Below, in pieces: positions 8,645-16,922 of a stretch of DNA of 50,721 bases (the stretch's first letter is position 1; each line of letters opens with the position of its first letter). The translations under genes and the position numbers were made by a program. The notes beneath the pieces were generated by a model. The model was not told the DNA's origin. It saw only the letters and a list, made by a program, of their open reading frames with translations, and made no database searches. The DNA is from a virus: positions 1 to 50,721 of the IMG/VR virus record IMGVR_UViG_3300028920_000094. The stretch is one strand, 5' to 3'.

Positions 8645-9094
8645 ATGGCAGGACTGCTGTACTCGTGTGCCACACCCGCCGAGGTCGCACTCGTCGCCGC
8701 CACCGAGAAAACCGTGCTCCAGGTCTACGCGCCGGCCAACCGCATCATCAAGATCCTCGGCTTCGTTTGGTCGGGCGACGCCCTGGCCAACACGGACAGC
8801 CCCGTGACCATCAAGATCGAGCGGCAGAGCGACGCGGGCACGGTGAGCGCGGGGACGCCCGTCGAGCTCGGGGTGACCGGGGTCACCATCGGCGGTGACT
8901 TCGGCTACAACGCCTCCGGCGAGCCGACGAGCGGAGCCCTGCTGCGGATTTTCCACGTCCACCCGCAGAGCGGCATCGACAAGGTCTTCGCCCCCTTCGA
9001 GGTCATCGAGATCGGCAGCGAAGGCCGCGTCGGGTTCACCTGCACCGCACCGGACGCCTGCAACTGCCTCCTCACCGTCATCTGCGAGGAGTAG
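8645..9094 (+). CDS. Small beta-rich virion protein
   Basis: 149 residues, ATG preceded by GAGAGGAG. A compact beta-rich protein with four Cys in the last third (TCTA..ACNCLLTVIC), without zinc-ribbon spacing. It shares the MAGLLY opening with the chaperone gene at 3903, probably by chance. Position indicates a structural subunit. Confidence 0.66.
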   Translation: MAGLLYSCATPAEVALVAATEKTVLQVYAPANRIIKILGFVWSGDALANTDSPVTIKIERQSDAGTVSAGTPVELGVTGVTIGGDFGYNASGEPTSGALLRIFHVHPQSGIDKVFAPFEVIEIGSEGRVGFTCTAPDACNCLLTVICEE

Positions 9095-9100
9095 AGCCCC

Positions 9101-9976
9101 GTGGGACTGGCCACCGTGAAGCCACCCGCAATGATCGTGAGTTCGGCCCCCCCGCCGAGCCGCAGCACCGTGCCCCAGCCCGTGCGGCTGGGGCCGGTGC
9201 GCGGTTTTGCACCTGCGGCCGTCCCCGCCATCCAGGTCGTCAGCCCCCCGCCGCTCCAGGCCCGTGCCCATCAGCAGGTCGGATTCTTCGGCCCGCACCA
9301 CACAGGCCGCGTGCCCTTCGCACACAGCCTCCGCGACCGGCACCGCATCGCCGACGCCTCCCTCGCCGGCTATACCATCTATATCGGCACCGACGCCTCC
9401 CCCGACCTCACGGGCGACCCGACCGAAGCCGCCGCCAGCCTCCCGCACGAGACCTCCACCACCCTCGCCGCGAGCCACACCTACCACGTCGTCGTCCGCG
9501 CCCGCAACGTCTACGGCCTCGAATCCCTCAACGAGAACGAGGTCACGTTCGAGATCGACGCCGACGGCGACCAGGTGCTCCCGCGCCCATCCGCCCCCCG
9601 CTCCGTGACCGCCGAGGCCGCCGCCGACGGCGCGATCCGCATTCGAGCCCACTACAACGGCCTCCCCGACACCACCAAAGCCACCACCTGGCTCATCTAC
9701 CAGACCGACGACGGCTCCGACCCCGTCGTCGGCGTCGACGAGCCGACCGAAGTCGCCATGACCGTCATGGGCGGCCAGGCCATCCTCGACCGCACCGCGG
9801 GCGAACACGGCGACGGAACCACCGTCAAGACCATGATCGCCACCCGCTACACCGCCGACGAGGTCGACATCGATAGCACAACCTCCGCGATCGTCTCGGC
9901 CACGAGCAACACCGACGCACCCGACGCCCCGAGCGCGGGCATCTACTTCGGCAGCCTGGCGAGGCAGGGGCAGTAG
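9101..9976 (+). CDS. Fibronectin-III-like tail protein, Pro-rich N-terminus
   Basis: 291 residues, GTG start. The first 80 residues are Pro- and Val-rich (SSAPPPSRST, VVSPPPLQA) and probably extended. Two Fn3-like units follow: residues 85-165 (YTIYIGTD, SHTYHVVVRARN) and 165-275 (PSAPRSVTAEA, TTWLIYQTDDGSD). Fits a tail-tip adhesin. It is followed by a heptamer repeat array and then an unrelated DNA methyltransferase gene. Confidence 0.68.
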   Translation: MGLATVKPPAMIVSSAPPPSRSTVPQPVRLGPVRGFAPAAVPAIQVVSPPPLQARAHQQVGFFGPHHTGRVPFAHSLRDRHRIADASLAGYTIYIGTDASPDLTGDPTEAAASLPHETSTTLAASHTYHVVVRARNVYGLESLNENEVTFEIDADGDQVLPRPSAPRSVTAEAAADGAIRIRAHYNGLPDTTKATTWLIYQTDDGSDPVVGVDEPTEVAMTVMGGQAILDRTAGEHGDGTTVKTMIATRYTADEVDIDSTTSAIVSATSNTDAPDAPSAGIYFGSLARQGQ

Positions 9977-9980
9977 GACA

Positions 9981-10012
9981 TCACGCGTCACGCGTCATCC
10001 GTCACGCGTCAC
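9981..10012. repeat. Heptanucleotide repeat array (CGCGTCA units)
   Basis: Four to five copies of the unit in the orientation opposite to 7031-7063, between the tail protein and the DNA methyltransferase. It contains three ACGCGT palindromes. Confidence 0.85.
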
Positions 10013-10023
10013 AGGAAAAGGCA

Positions 10024-11442
10024 ATGCGAGCCCCCGACTACACCCGCGACGGCATCGACCTCTACCTCGGGGACTGCCTCGACGTCCTCCCCGAGCTCGA
10101 CCCCGTCCCCACCATCCTCACCGACCCGCCCTACGGCCTCGGCTTCATGGGCAAGGAATGGGACCATGGGGTGCCTGGCATCCCCTTCTGGCAGGCCATG
10201 CCCCTGCTTCCTGGCGGGCATCTGCTGGCCTTCGGGGGCACCAGGACGTGGCATCGGCTATGGTCTGCCATCGAGGACGCGGGCTTCGAGCTCCGCGACA
10301 CCCTGATGTGGCTCCACGGCCAGGGCTTCCCCAAGAACCACAACATCTCCAAAGCCCTCGACAAGGCTGCCGGCGCACAACGCGAGGTGGTCGCTACTAT
10401 CCCCGACAGGTGGGCAGGTGCAGGCAATGTCCTATGCAGAGCGGGGCAAGCCCCGCGGCCGACTGCCGAGGTCACCGCCCCTGCGACGGCGGCGGCTGTG
10501 GTCTGGGACGGGTGGGGGACGGCACTCAAGCCCGCCTGGGAGCCGGTGGTCGTGGCCATGGCCCCCCTCGACGGCACCTACGCCGCAAACGCCCTCGCCC
10601 ACGGCGTCGCCGGCCTCCACATCGATGCCGCCCGAATCCCCACAGGGGAGGACTGCGCCAGGGGGCGCGCCGTGGTGGGCGACACACCGGCGGCCTTCGG
10701 TCGAGGCTACGCGATGGGAGGCAACGGCTCCCCCCACGGCCGCTGGCCTGCGAATCTCGCACTCGACCCCGTCGCCGCGCGGATGCTCGACGAGCAGAGC
10801 GGGGAAAGGCGGCCGGCAGGTGTGCATCGGGAGAGCGCGGGCAAGATAATTGACAACAAGGTCTTCGGACGCGGATTCCGAAGAACGGATGATGCCCTCT
10901 ATGACGACAGCGGGGGCGCAAGCCGCTTCTTCTACGTGGCGAAGGCATCAGGCGCTGACATCGGCCGCTGGCCTGCGAATCTCGCACTCGACCCCGCCGC
11001 CGCGCGGATGCTCGATGAGCAGAGCGGGGAACTCCACACCCACCCCGGCACGATGCGCAACGACGGCCAGCCCGGGTTCATGTGCTCGGGGCGCAGGGCA
11101 GGCGACGTGCTCAGCCACGGTGAGAAGGGGGGCGCGAGCCGCTTCTTCTACTGCGCCAAGGCCTCCCGCTCCGAGCGGGGGCAGGGCAACGACCACCCGA
11201 CCGTCAAGCCCCTCTCCCTGATGCGATGGCTGGTGCGGCTCACCGACACCCCGAGCCACGGCACCATCCTGGATCCGTTCGCGGGCAGCGGCACCACCCT
11301 GGAGGCGGCCTGGCTCGAGGGCCGGCCCGCCATCGGCATCGAGAGCGACGAGCATAACTTCGCCCTCGCCGTCGCACGCATCGACCGCGCCCTCGACGCC
11401 GCCGCCACCGCCGCCCCACTCTTCGCCGCCGCAGGAGGCTGA
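10024..11442 (+). CDS. DNA N6-adenine/N4-cytosine methyltransferase
   Basis: 472 residues. Motif IV DPPYG is at residues 34-38 and motif I DPFAGSGTT at about 416-424, so the order is that of the beta class of amino-methyltransferases that use S-adenosylmethionine. HPTVKPLSLM precedes motif I, as in phage solitary methylases. The middle carries a segment present twice (about residues 239-260 and 314-335, GRWPANLALDP..AARMLDEQSG), each followed by GGASRFFY. Its place inside the tail module, bounded by a repeat array, suggests a late insertion (moron-like). Likely role: protecting phage DNA from host restriction. The target sequence cannot be read from the protein. Confidence 0.9.
   Translation: MRAPDYTRDGIDLYLGDCLDVLPELDPVPTILTDPPYGLGFMGKEWDHGVPGIPFWQAMPLLPGGHLLAFGGTRTWHRLWSAIEDAGFELRDTLMWLHGQGFPKNHNISKALDKAAGAQREVVATIPDRWAGAGNVLCRAGQAPRPTAEVTAPATAAAVVWDGWGTALKPAWEPVVVAMAPLDGTYAANALAHGVAGLHIDAARIPTGEDCARGRAVVGDTPAAFGRGYAMGGNGSPHGRWPANLALDPVAARMLDEQSGERRPAGVHRESAGKIIDNKVFGRGFRRTDDALYDDSGGASRFFYVAKASGADIGRWPANLALDPAAARMLDEQSGELHTHPGTMRNDGQPGFMCSGRRAGDVLSHGEKGGASRFFYCAKASRSERGQGNDHPTVKPLSLMRWLVRLTDTPSHGTILDPFAGSGTTLEAAWLEGRPAIGIESDEHNFALAVARIDRALDAAATAAPLFAAAGG
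10738..10805 (+). repeat. Intragenic repeat, copy 1
   Basis: 68 bases nearly identical to 10963-11030, within the DNA methyltransferase gene. Only a few bases differ, and they are mostly silent. Confidence 0.85.
10963..11030 (+). repeat. Intragenic repeat, copy 2
   Basis: Second copy of the 68-base repeat inside the methyltransferase gene. The spacing of 225 bases is a multiple of 3, so the frame is preserved. Confidence 0.85.
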
Positions 11443-11445
11443 GCC

Positions 11446-13536
11446 GTGCCGCAAATACAGGTTCCGCCCACCACCTCGCCCGGCACCGGCTCCATCTGGG
11501 ATATCCCACGCGAGCCGGTGTTCGTCCACATCCGAGCGGCCTGGGACGATGAGTGGCACGAGGTGGACTACCTCCAGCCCCTCGAGGTGGTGCGGGCCGC
11601 GGCCCCCACACTGTCGCAGGCCACCTTCCAATGGCGGGTGGGCTCGGTGCTCCAGCACGACGGCTCGACGTTCAACGTCGAGAGCAGGCAGGACTTGCTC
11701 AACTGCTTTGTCCGCATCTCCGTGGCCGCGAAATACGACCCCGACCTCCGGCCCCTCTGGTATGGGATCATCACCGACGAGGACTACCGGATCGGCGGCA
11801 GCCACGCGGGCGGAGGCTCCCACGCGGCGGGCACCCCGACACTCACCGACGGCCAGGCCTGGCAGCGCCTCCGCGCCTACGGCCTCGAACTCCTCCTCCA
11901 CCGCGCGACCATCGAGCATGGCTGGGTGCAAGAAGACGACAACGCGTTCGATGACTTCGGGGACACGACGGAGATCGGCTGGTGCCCGACGTTCAACCGC
12001 AAGGCGCCCTCGGGCTGGGGCCTGATGGGCAACCGAACCACCACGACCACCGCCGACGGCGGGTGGCCGAACGGCGTGCATGCATTCTCCCAAATCTCAG
12101 GGGCGACCTGGACCCCCGACGACATCATCCGATACCTGCTGATGCACTACGGCCCCACCACCGCCGCCTGCTCGGGGATGACCTGGAGCCTGGACACCAC
12201 GAACGTGAGCCTCGACAACGCGACGGGGGTTTACAAGCTGGACGGCTTGAACGTGGCGCAGGCACTCAACACTCTGATCGACCGCCGCCGAGGGCTCGGA
12301 TGGTGCCTCGACGTGGACGACGACGACGTGCGTGTGCGGGTGTTCAGTATGTTCGCCCACGACATCACGGTGGGCGGCACGACGCTGACAGGCAACGGAT
12401 CCTCGTGGGCAATCGTCATGGACAGCACGCCGAACATGTCCTGCGAGATCATCGGCCGCCGCACCCCCCGCGCCAGCTACCTCACGGTCTACGGATCGCG
12501 GGTCAAGAGCACCTTCACCGAATACCACGCGGCCGAGGGCGGAGCGTTCGAGAACGGATGGTCGAACACCGAGGAGACCGACTATCTCCAGACCATCTCC
12601 GACGACGCGCAGGAGACGAGCATCCACCGCGCCCGCCCCGAGTTCGAGCGGGTCTTCTGTTACTTCCGCATCAAGGACGACTGGGACTGGGAGCCCCTCG
12701 ATGGCGGCACCGCAGCCCCCACCGTCAACGCCGACGGCACCCTGGGCACGGGCGTCACCGCCAACGTGTGGATCGGCGGCAAGCGATTCCTCCGCCACCT
12801 CCCGTTCCTCGACACCACGGGCACCAACCAGGCCAGGTTCGAGACCCTGATGGCCTTTGCCCCCCACCCGCAGGACGCCGACAAATACGTCCGCCTCGAC
12901 AAGCCCCCCGAGCGGACGGTCGGGGACACCTACCCGACGATCCCCATCCTCCCCGCGGCGGGTGAGCTGGGGGTGCTCCTGCGAGCCAACCCCAACTACC
13001 TCCTCGCCGGCGGCGGCAACGTCGAGAGCAAACGCACCACACAGGCCGCGCCCTACCGCGTCAACGACCTCGTGTTCACCGTGTGCACGGAGACCGACGA
13101 GCGGATGCGAATCGAGGTCGACCTGGGCGCCAACTACGGCAGCGGCCCCCCCAACCACATCGTCATCTACGTGCCGGAGGCCGAGCTCTGGTACGTCAAC
13201 CAGGGCACGATCGACGGCATCGCCGAGGACGGCTCCCTGCACACCTATACGGGCAGCCAGACACCCCGCGACGACACGGATATGCTCGAGCGCGTCGCGG
13301 CCTACGCCTCCGCCTACTACGGCTGCGACCGCAACGCCGTGCGGATCGGCCTCGCGGGCATCGAAGCGGGCTTCGACGTGGGGCAACTCCTCGAGGCCGC
13401 CTACCACGACGACCCCACGGGCGGAGCCCCCATCGACACCGTGGTCACCGTGGTGATCTGGTCCCTCAGCGACAACCCGCCCACCACCCAGATCCAGACC
13501 GACCACGTGGCCTTCGACCCGAGGGCCGGCCTGTGA
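11446..13536 (+). CDS. Tail hub / baseplate protein (large)
   Basis: 696 residues, GTG start directly after the methyltransferase. The N-terminal part (TLSQATFQWRVG, LLNCFVRI, LWYGIITDED) has the pattern of tail-hub or gp27-like domains: a ring-forming beta domain that ends in a ligand-bridging region. The remainder is long and beta-rich with aromatic motifs (WDWEPLDGG, FDTT). No peptidase motif was identified. It is probably the central fibre or hub that opens the tail. Followed by a heptamer repeat array. Confidence 0.68.
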   Translation: MPQIQVPPTTSPGTGSIWDIPREPVFVHIRAAWDDEWHEVDYLQPLEVVRAAAPTLSQATFQWRVGSVLQHDGSTFNVESRQDLLNCFVRISVAAKYDPDLRPLWYGIITDEDYRIGGSHAGGGSHAAGTPTLTDGQAWQRLRAYGLELLLHRATIEHGWVQEDDNAFDDFGDTTEIGWCPTFNRKAPSGWGLMGNRTTTTTADGGWPNGVHAFSQISGATWTPDDIIRYLLMHYGPTTAACSGMTWSLDTTNVSLDNATGVYKLDGLNVAQALNTLIDRRRGLGWCLDVDDDDVRVRVFSMFAHDITVGGTTLTGNGSSWAIVMDSTPNMSCEIIGRRTPRASYLTVYGSRVKSTFTEYHAAEGGAFENGWSNTEETDYLQTISDDAQETSIHRARPEFERVFCYFRIKDDWDWEPLDGGTAAPTVNADGTLGTGVTANVWIGGKRFLRHLPFLDTTGTNQARFETLMAFAPHPQDADKYVRLDKPPERTVGDTYPTIPILPAAGELGVLLRANPNYLLAGGGNVESKRTTQAAPYRVNDLVFTVCTETDERMRIEVDLGANYGSGPPNHIVIYVPEAELWYVNQGTIDGIAEDGSLHTYTGSQTPRDDTDMLERVAAYASAYYGCDRNAVRIGLAGIEAGFDVGQLLEAAYHDDPTGGAPIDTVVTVVIWSLSDNPPTTQIQTDHVAFDPRAGL

Positions 13537-13548
13537 CCGCTTGTTCCG

Positions 13549-13581
13549 AATGACGCGTGACGAATGACGAGTGACGCGTGA
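13549..13581. repeat. Heptanucleotide repeat array (TGACGCG units)
   Basis: Four to five degenerate units (TGACGCG, TGACGAA, TGACGAG, TGACGCG) fill the gap between two tail genes. Confidence 0.85.
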
Positions 13582-13592
13582 GAGGTTTTCCC

Positions 13593-14690
13593 ATGGACCA
13601 CCACCCCTACGTATCGGACCAGCAGACCGCCCGCACGCTCCAGGCCCTCGAAGCCGACGTGGCCGACCTCCGCGCACAGGTGGCCGACGCCCCCGCACGC
13701 ATCACCGTGCCAGGCGCCACGCGGGGATGGTTCCGAGCCCAAATCGTCGAGACCGCACCCGCGGGCCACTCCATCCCCGCCGACGAGCCGATCTACGCCG
13801 TCAAGGAGGTGAAGGGCAACAACGCCGTCGCGGACGGAGACAGCGAGACCTTCGCCTTCCGCACCAACCCCCGCCACGTGATGGCCACCAACACCGCCGA
13901 GCCCGAGGACAGCCACTCCCTCAACGAGGAGGACACGGCCGATGCCACCGGCCGCGTCATTGTCCAGGTGTTCGAGGACGTGGACGAGAACGCGTGGTCC
14001 AACACCACCCCCTCGGGGCCGCGCTTTTTTTTTTCACGGGGCGTAGCCTCCCGCTGGATCGAAATGGAGCCCAAGCGCGTCGCGGACGATGCCTCCAGCG
14101 CCGACATTCTCCTCGAGTACACGGGGGCCGGTGCCGAGGCGGCACACGCCAACGGCCTCTACGCCTTCTCCCTCGACGGCTCGAACAACGCGGAGGTATT
14201 CCCCGAGACGACGGTCGAGTTCCTCGTCGTCCTCGACGAGTTCCACGCCTACATCGAGGGCGGGGCGGCGGGCCAGGGCGAGTACGACATCTACACCGAC
14301 CTCATGGTCGACTGGATCGCCGGTGCCTGGAACATGGGCGTGACCTACGCCACGCAGCCCGCGTGCAACGTGGTGGCGGCCTACACCGCCCACGGCATCG
14401 CCAGCATCCAGGGGCATCTGCACGACGCTGACCTCTGGGAGACGGGGCTCGTGGACAACGGGGGGTCGGCCGACCGCACCCGGTTCCTGATTCAGAACGG
14501 CGACACGACGGAAGGGCTCACCGTGCCCGCCGACTGCTACGGCATCCGCCTCCGCCTCGCCGAGGGAGGCTTCGTGAGCCACGACAACCAGGACAATGTG
14601 CTCGTGAAGGTCACGCACCCCGACGTTTTCCCCTCGCTGCCCCGCGTCTACTACCGCAAATGCCCCGTCGGCCCCACCCACGTGTTCTAG
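13593..14690 (+). CDS. Tail fibre / receptor-binding candidate
   Basis: 365 residues. The N-terminus is coiled coil (RTLQALEADVADLRAQV), often the trimerising or attachment stem of fibres; the rest is beta-rich. It is the last gene of the tail module. ATG 13593 is preceded by GAGAGG; a GTG at 13578 in the repeat is an alternative. A T10 tract at 14025-14034 reads as three Phe codons and is conspicuous in this GC-rich gene. Slippage there would truncate the protein at about residue 150. Role inferred from position and architecture. Confidence 0.68.
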   Translation: MDHHPYVSDQQTARTLQALEADVADLRAQVADAPARITVPGATRGWFRAQIVETAPAGHSIPADEPIYAVKEVKGNNAVADGDSETFAFRTNPRHVMATNTAEPEDSHSLNEEDTADATGRVIVQVFEDVDENAWSNTTPSGPRFFFSRGVASRWIEMEPKRVADDASSADILLEYTGAGAEAAHANGLYAFSLDGSNNAEVFPETTVEFLVVLDEFHAYIEGGAAGQGEYDIYTDLMVDWIAGAWNMGVTYATQPACNVVAAYTAHGIASIQGHLHDADLWETGLVDNGGSADRTRFLIQNGDTTEGLTVPADCYGIRLRLAEGGFVSHDNQDNVLVKVTHPDVFPSLPRVYYRKCPVGPTHVF

Positions 14691-14717
14691 GGAAGGGGGC
14701 GAACCGTCAAGAAAGAC

Positions 14718-14745
14718 TTGACACAAGAGCGGAAGCCGCTATAAT
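14718..14745 (+). promoter_or_regulatory. Consensus sigma70-type promoter (leader / small RNA)
   Basis: TTGACA at 14718-14723 and TATAAT at 14740-14745, 16-base spacing. It lies just after the last tail gene and drives the structured 14752-14910 region. Confidence 0.85.
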
Positions 14746-14751
14746 AGAACG

Positions 14752-14910
14752 TAGAGGACAGCCTAGCGATAAACGAGAAGCTAGGGACACCCGACAGGAG
14801 GCCGGAGCGATGGGCTAGGGCACCCTACCAGCATTAACAACCCCAGGTAAGTTGCGGCGCTCACAGGCGCCGCCCACACCGCCGACCCGCCCACGGGTCG
14901 GCGGCTGTGG
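14752..14910 (+). ncRNA. Candidate structured small RNA or leader
   Basis: The region between a consensus promoter and a strong hairpin has no credible reading frame. Visible stems: CCTAGC with GCTAGG (about 14763-14789), TAGGG with CCCTA (14815-14827), GCGGCGC with GCGCCGC (14854-14873), and the 11-bp stem at 14879-14904. A second promoter restarts transcription at about 14997, so the RNA is probably independent. The function is unknown. It could regulate the early operon or be an anti-host RNA. Confidence 0.5.
14879..14904 (+). terminator. Strong GC hairpin, probable terminator
   Basis: Perfect 11-bp stem (CCGCCGACCCG with CGGGTCGGCGG) with a 4-base loop. Outer CCACA/TGTGG pairing could extend it. 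Only three T follow, so termination may be partial or the hairpin may be an attenuator. Confidence 0.6.
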
Positions 14911-14962
14911 TTTAACCCCCGACACAGGAGAAAAAAAAGATAAAAAAAAACGGATTCTCCCC

Positions 14963-14990
14963 TTGACATTTATACTTCTTGTGGTATAAT
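14963..14990 (+). promoter_or_regulatory. Consensus promoter of the early operon
   Basis: TTGACA at 14963-14968, 16-base spacer, TATAAT at 14985-14990. Upstream A-tracts (14930-14950) look like an UP element. A purine-rich leader leads to ATG 15025. Confidence 0.88.
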
Positions 14991-15024
14991 ATAGACAGTC
15001 GGGGAGAGAGAAAAGGAGAGAGAG

Positions 15025-15345
15025 ATGAGCAAAGCGGCAAGCACGAAAGCGGCGGACGGGCTGACGGCCGTGGACATCCTGTGCGAGGCCACGATGAAGG
15101 CGGCGGCCGAGCTGCTCGCGATGGGCAAGTATCCCAAGCTCTCCGCTCGCCCCACGAACCTGCGAACCTCCCACATCGCCGGCGCGATGAGGCAGACCCT
15201 TAAGTGCAAGCTCTCCTACATAATGAAGGAGTGGAAAGAAGCCCTCGACGCGGGGCTCGGCAACGGCTGGCTCCGCAAGATGATCGGCACACAGGCCATC
15301 GAGTGTGCGACCGAAACCCTCGACATCTGCGAAGAAGAGCTCTAG
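15025..15345 (+). CDS. Hypothetical early protein
   Basis: 106 residues, first gene after the strong promoter, with an AAAGGAG site upstream. Helical, with a Lys/Arg-rich middle and a C-terminal ECATETLDICEEE tail. No known domain recognised. First-in-operon early genes of phages often act on host takeover or regulation, but nothing here shows that. Confidence 0.75.
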   Translation: MSKAASTKAADGLTAVDILCEATMKAAAELLAMGKYPKLSARPTNLRTSHIAGAMRQTLKCKLSYIMKEWKEALDAGLGNGWLRKMIGTQAIECATETLDICEEEL

Positions 15346-15379
15346 ACACCAAAACCAGGGGAGACGGAAGGAGCACGAG

Positions 15380-15868
15380 ATGTCAGCACGGTTCGAGGTG
15401 CACTACTCAGGCGTCGGCGACCACAACCGCGAGATCGTGGTGATGGAGGCGGCCGACACCCCCGAGCAGGCGATGGGGATGGTCCGCGGCTGGTTCGAGG
15501 AGGCGGAGAAGCAGGGCGCCGACCCCGCAGCCGCCGAGGTCGCCGCCGTCACGGCGGGCGAGATGCTCGGTGCCGTGATGCTCGACCTCCTCGAGCTCGC
15601 GGGCGTCGACGTGGACCAGGGCGATGCCCCGCAGTCCGCCGCCGACGCGGCGGCCTCCCTCATCGACGCCATCGTGGCCGACATCGAGCGCGAGGCCGAC
15701 GACGGCCTCCCCGCAGACCTCGACGACAACCTGGTCTGCACCCGCGCCGCGGGCTGCCCGACCTGCGGCAACCGACGCAAGGACGCCCTGGTCTGGCGCG
15801 AGGACGATACGCTCCGCTGCGAGCGATGCCAGACCGTCTACACGCCGACCGCCACAGCCAAAGCCTGA
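15380..15868 (+). CDS. Hypothetical protein with C-terminal zinc ribbon
   Basis: 162 residues, ATG after GGAAGGAG. The N-terminal 120 residues are acidic and helical. Residues about 128-155 hold CPTCG and, 20 residues later, CERC, a two-knuckle zinc ribbon followed by a short polar tail. Zinc ribbons in phage early proteins usually bind nucleic acid or RNA polymerase. Its upstream leader (15346-15379) is nearly the same as that of the next gene. Confidence 0.75.
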   Translation: MSARFEVHYSGVGDHNREIVVMEAADTPEQAMGMVRGWFEEAEKQGADPAAAEVAAVTAGEMLGAVMLDLLELAGVDVDQGDAPQSAADAAASLIDAIVADIEREADDGLPADLDDNLVCTRAAGCPTCGNRRKDALVWREDDTLRCERCQTVYTPTATAKA

Positions 15869-15900
15869 CACCAAACCAGGGGAGCAGGAAGGAGCACGGG

Positions 15901-16125
15901 ATGGGAACCACTAGAGAGCAGAGGGTCGAGGAGGCACGGATCGGGGCCGTCGTCGAGCAGATGCTCAGGGGCTACGGGCCACAGGAAGGCGAGACGGTGT
16001 CGTTCGACGCCACACTCGGCACCGAAGCCCCCGGCGACTGGACGCGCTTCGAGGATATCCCCATCGAGGCATCGGACATCCCGAAGGCCAAGCGGATCGT
16101 CGACGACCTCCTGAGCCAGGACTGA
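15901..16125 (+). CDS. Hypothetical small acidic protein
   Basis: 74 residues, ATG 15901 with a GGAAGGAG site. Acidic, helical ends, no motif recognised. The leader at 15868-15900 duplicates that of the upstream gene. Confidence 0.7.
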   Translation: MGTTREQRVEEARIGAVVEQMLRGYGPQEGETVSFDATLGTEAPGDWTRFEDIPIEASDIPKAKRIVDDLLSQD

Positions 16126-16147
16126 CGCCCCGACCAGGGGGGATCGG

Positions 16148-16178
16148 TTACGAATCACGCATTACGAATTACGAATTG
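16148..16178. repeat. Heptanucleotide repeat array (TTACGAA variant)
   Basis: Four units of a related heptamer (TTACGAA, TCACGCA, TTACGAA, TTACGAA) just before the next start. It is the AT-richer member of the family. Confidence 0.75.
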
Positions 16179-16186
16179 AGCCTCCC

Positions 16187-16414
16187 ATGCCCCCTCGCCG
16201 CCGCACAAGCCCCGTCGGCTCCCGCCTCGACACCGTCCTCCGCGAGCACGGCATCACCATCACCGCCCTCGCGGACCAGCTCCCGGCTCACCACTACCCC
16301 TATGTGTGGCGAACCGTCGCCGGGCGGCGCGAGATGACACGGTCGGAAGCGATCACCGTGTCATCCGCGCTCGCCCGGCTCGGCGTGACGGTGTCCTGGA
16401 AGTCCATCATCTGA
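16187..16414 (+). CDS. Cro/CI-type HTH protein (candidate regulator)
   Basis: 75 residues. Residues 11-65 read as a five-helix XRE-type HTH: LDTVLREHGI (helix 1), ITALADQL (helix 2), YVWRTVAGRR (recognition helix), SEAITVSSALARLGV (helices 4-5). Such a small protein could be the Cro-like or transcriptional repressor of the early region. No other repressor-like gene was found in the window. The basic start MPPRRRT suggests DNA binding. It is followed by a noncoding gap with a promoter. Confidence 0.7.
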   Translation: MPPRRRTSPVGSRLDTVLREHGITITALADQLPAHHYPYVWRTVAGRREMTRSEAITVSSALARLGVTVSWKSII

Positions 16415-16590
16415 GCGTGCAGCAGGTGGCAGGCCACCCGCGCGCGGGCTTCGAGCCACCCCTGCATCAGGAGGAGCACGATGCCCGCAGGCACCATGAG
16501 CACGGCCAGGCCGATCAGCGCCGCAGATCATACTAGCGCCCTGCGGGGGCTCCGTCAAGGGAAAACCGTCAAAAAAAAAGAATTTAATTA
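16415..16590. other. Gap of uncertain coding content before the 16.6-kb promoter
   Basis: No clear gene. On the + strand AGGAGGAGCACG precedes ATG 16481, which opens a 37-codon frame running into the promoter. On the - strand a frame ending near 16300 contains a membrane-like stretch (LIGLAVLMVPAGIVLLLM). Both are too weak to call. The end of the gap is A/T-rich. Confidence 0.4.
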
Positions 16591-16618
16591 TTGACTTAAT
16601 CCGTCAGCGGAGTATAAT
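16591..16618 (+). promoter_or_regulatory. Promoter of the second early operon
   Basis: TTGACT at 16591-16596, 16-base spacer, TATAAT at 16613-16618, preceded by an A9 tract and AATTTAATTA (UP-like). It decides the next gene's start: the in-frame ATG at 16617 lies in the -10 box, so translation must begin at 16662. Confidence 0.85.
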
Positions 16619-16661
16619 GCGAGTGCGGAATCGGGAAACGGAACCTGTAGAGGAGCCTGAA

Positions 16662-16922
16662 ATGGACGAGCGGATGGGGCAAGCACTCGATGCTGCGGCG
16701 CGGAAGGACGGGCTTTTCGAGTGCAAGGGGGTGCTGCTCAGCTACGCGGCCACCCGCAAGGCGGTCGAGGCCGCCATCATCACGTCCAGGGAGCTCGGCG
16801 ACGTGGCCTGCGTGGACAACGTGATGCTCACACACGTGTTCGAGGAGCTCGACCTCGATGCGTTCGAGGCCACGCTCCGCGAGAAGCTGGTGTGCGACAG
16901 TGTGAAGCGGGGGGGGAGTTGA
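16662..16922 (+). CDS. Hypothetical early protein
   Basis: 86 residues, first gene after the 16.6-kb promoter, with AGGAG before ATG 16662. Helical, mixed charge, two Cys. No family recognised. Its stop overlaps the next start (TGATG). Confidence 0.72.
   Translation: MDERMGQALDAAARKDGLFECKGVLLSYAATRKAVEAAIITSRELGDVACVDNVMLTHVFEELDLDAFEATLREKLVCDSVKRGGS

Noticed and set aside
16300-16503. Minus-strand small membrane protein
   Set aside because: Hydrophobic stretch present, but no clear start and its end lies inside the HTH gene; left as uncertain gap content.
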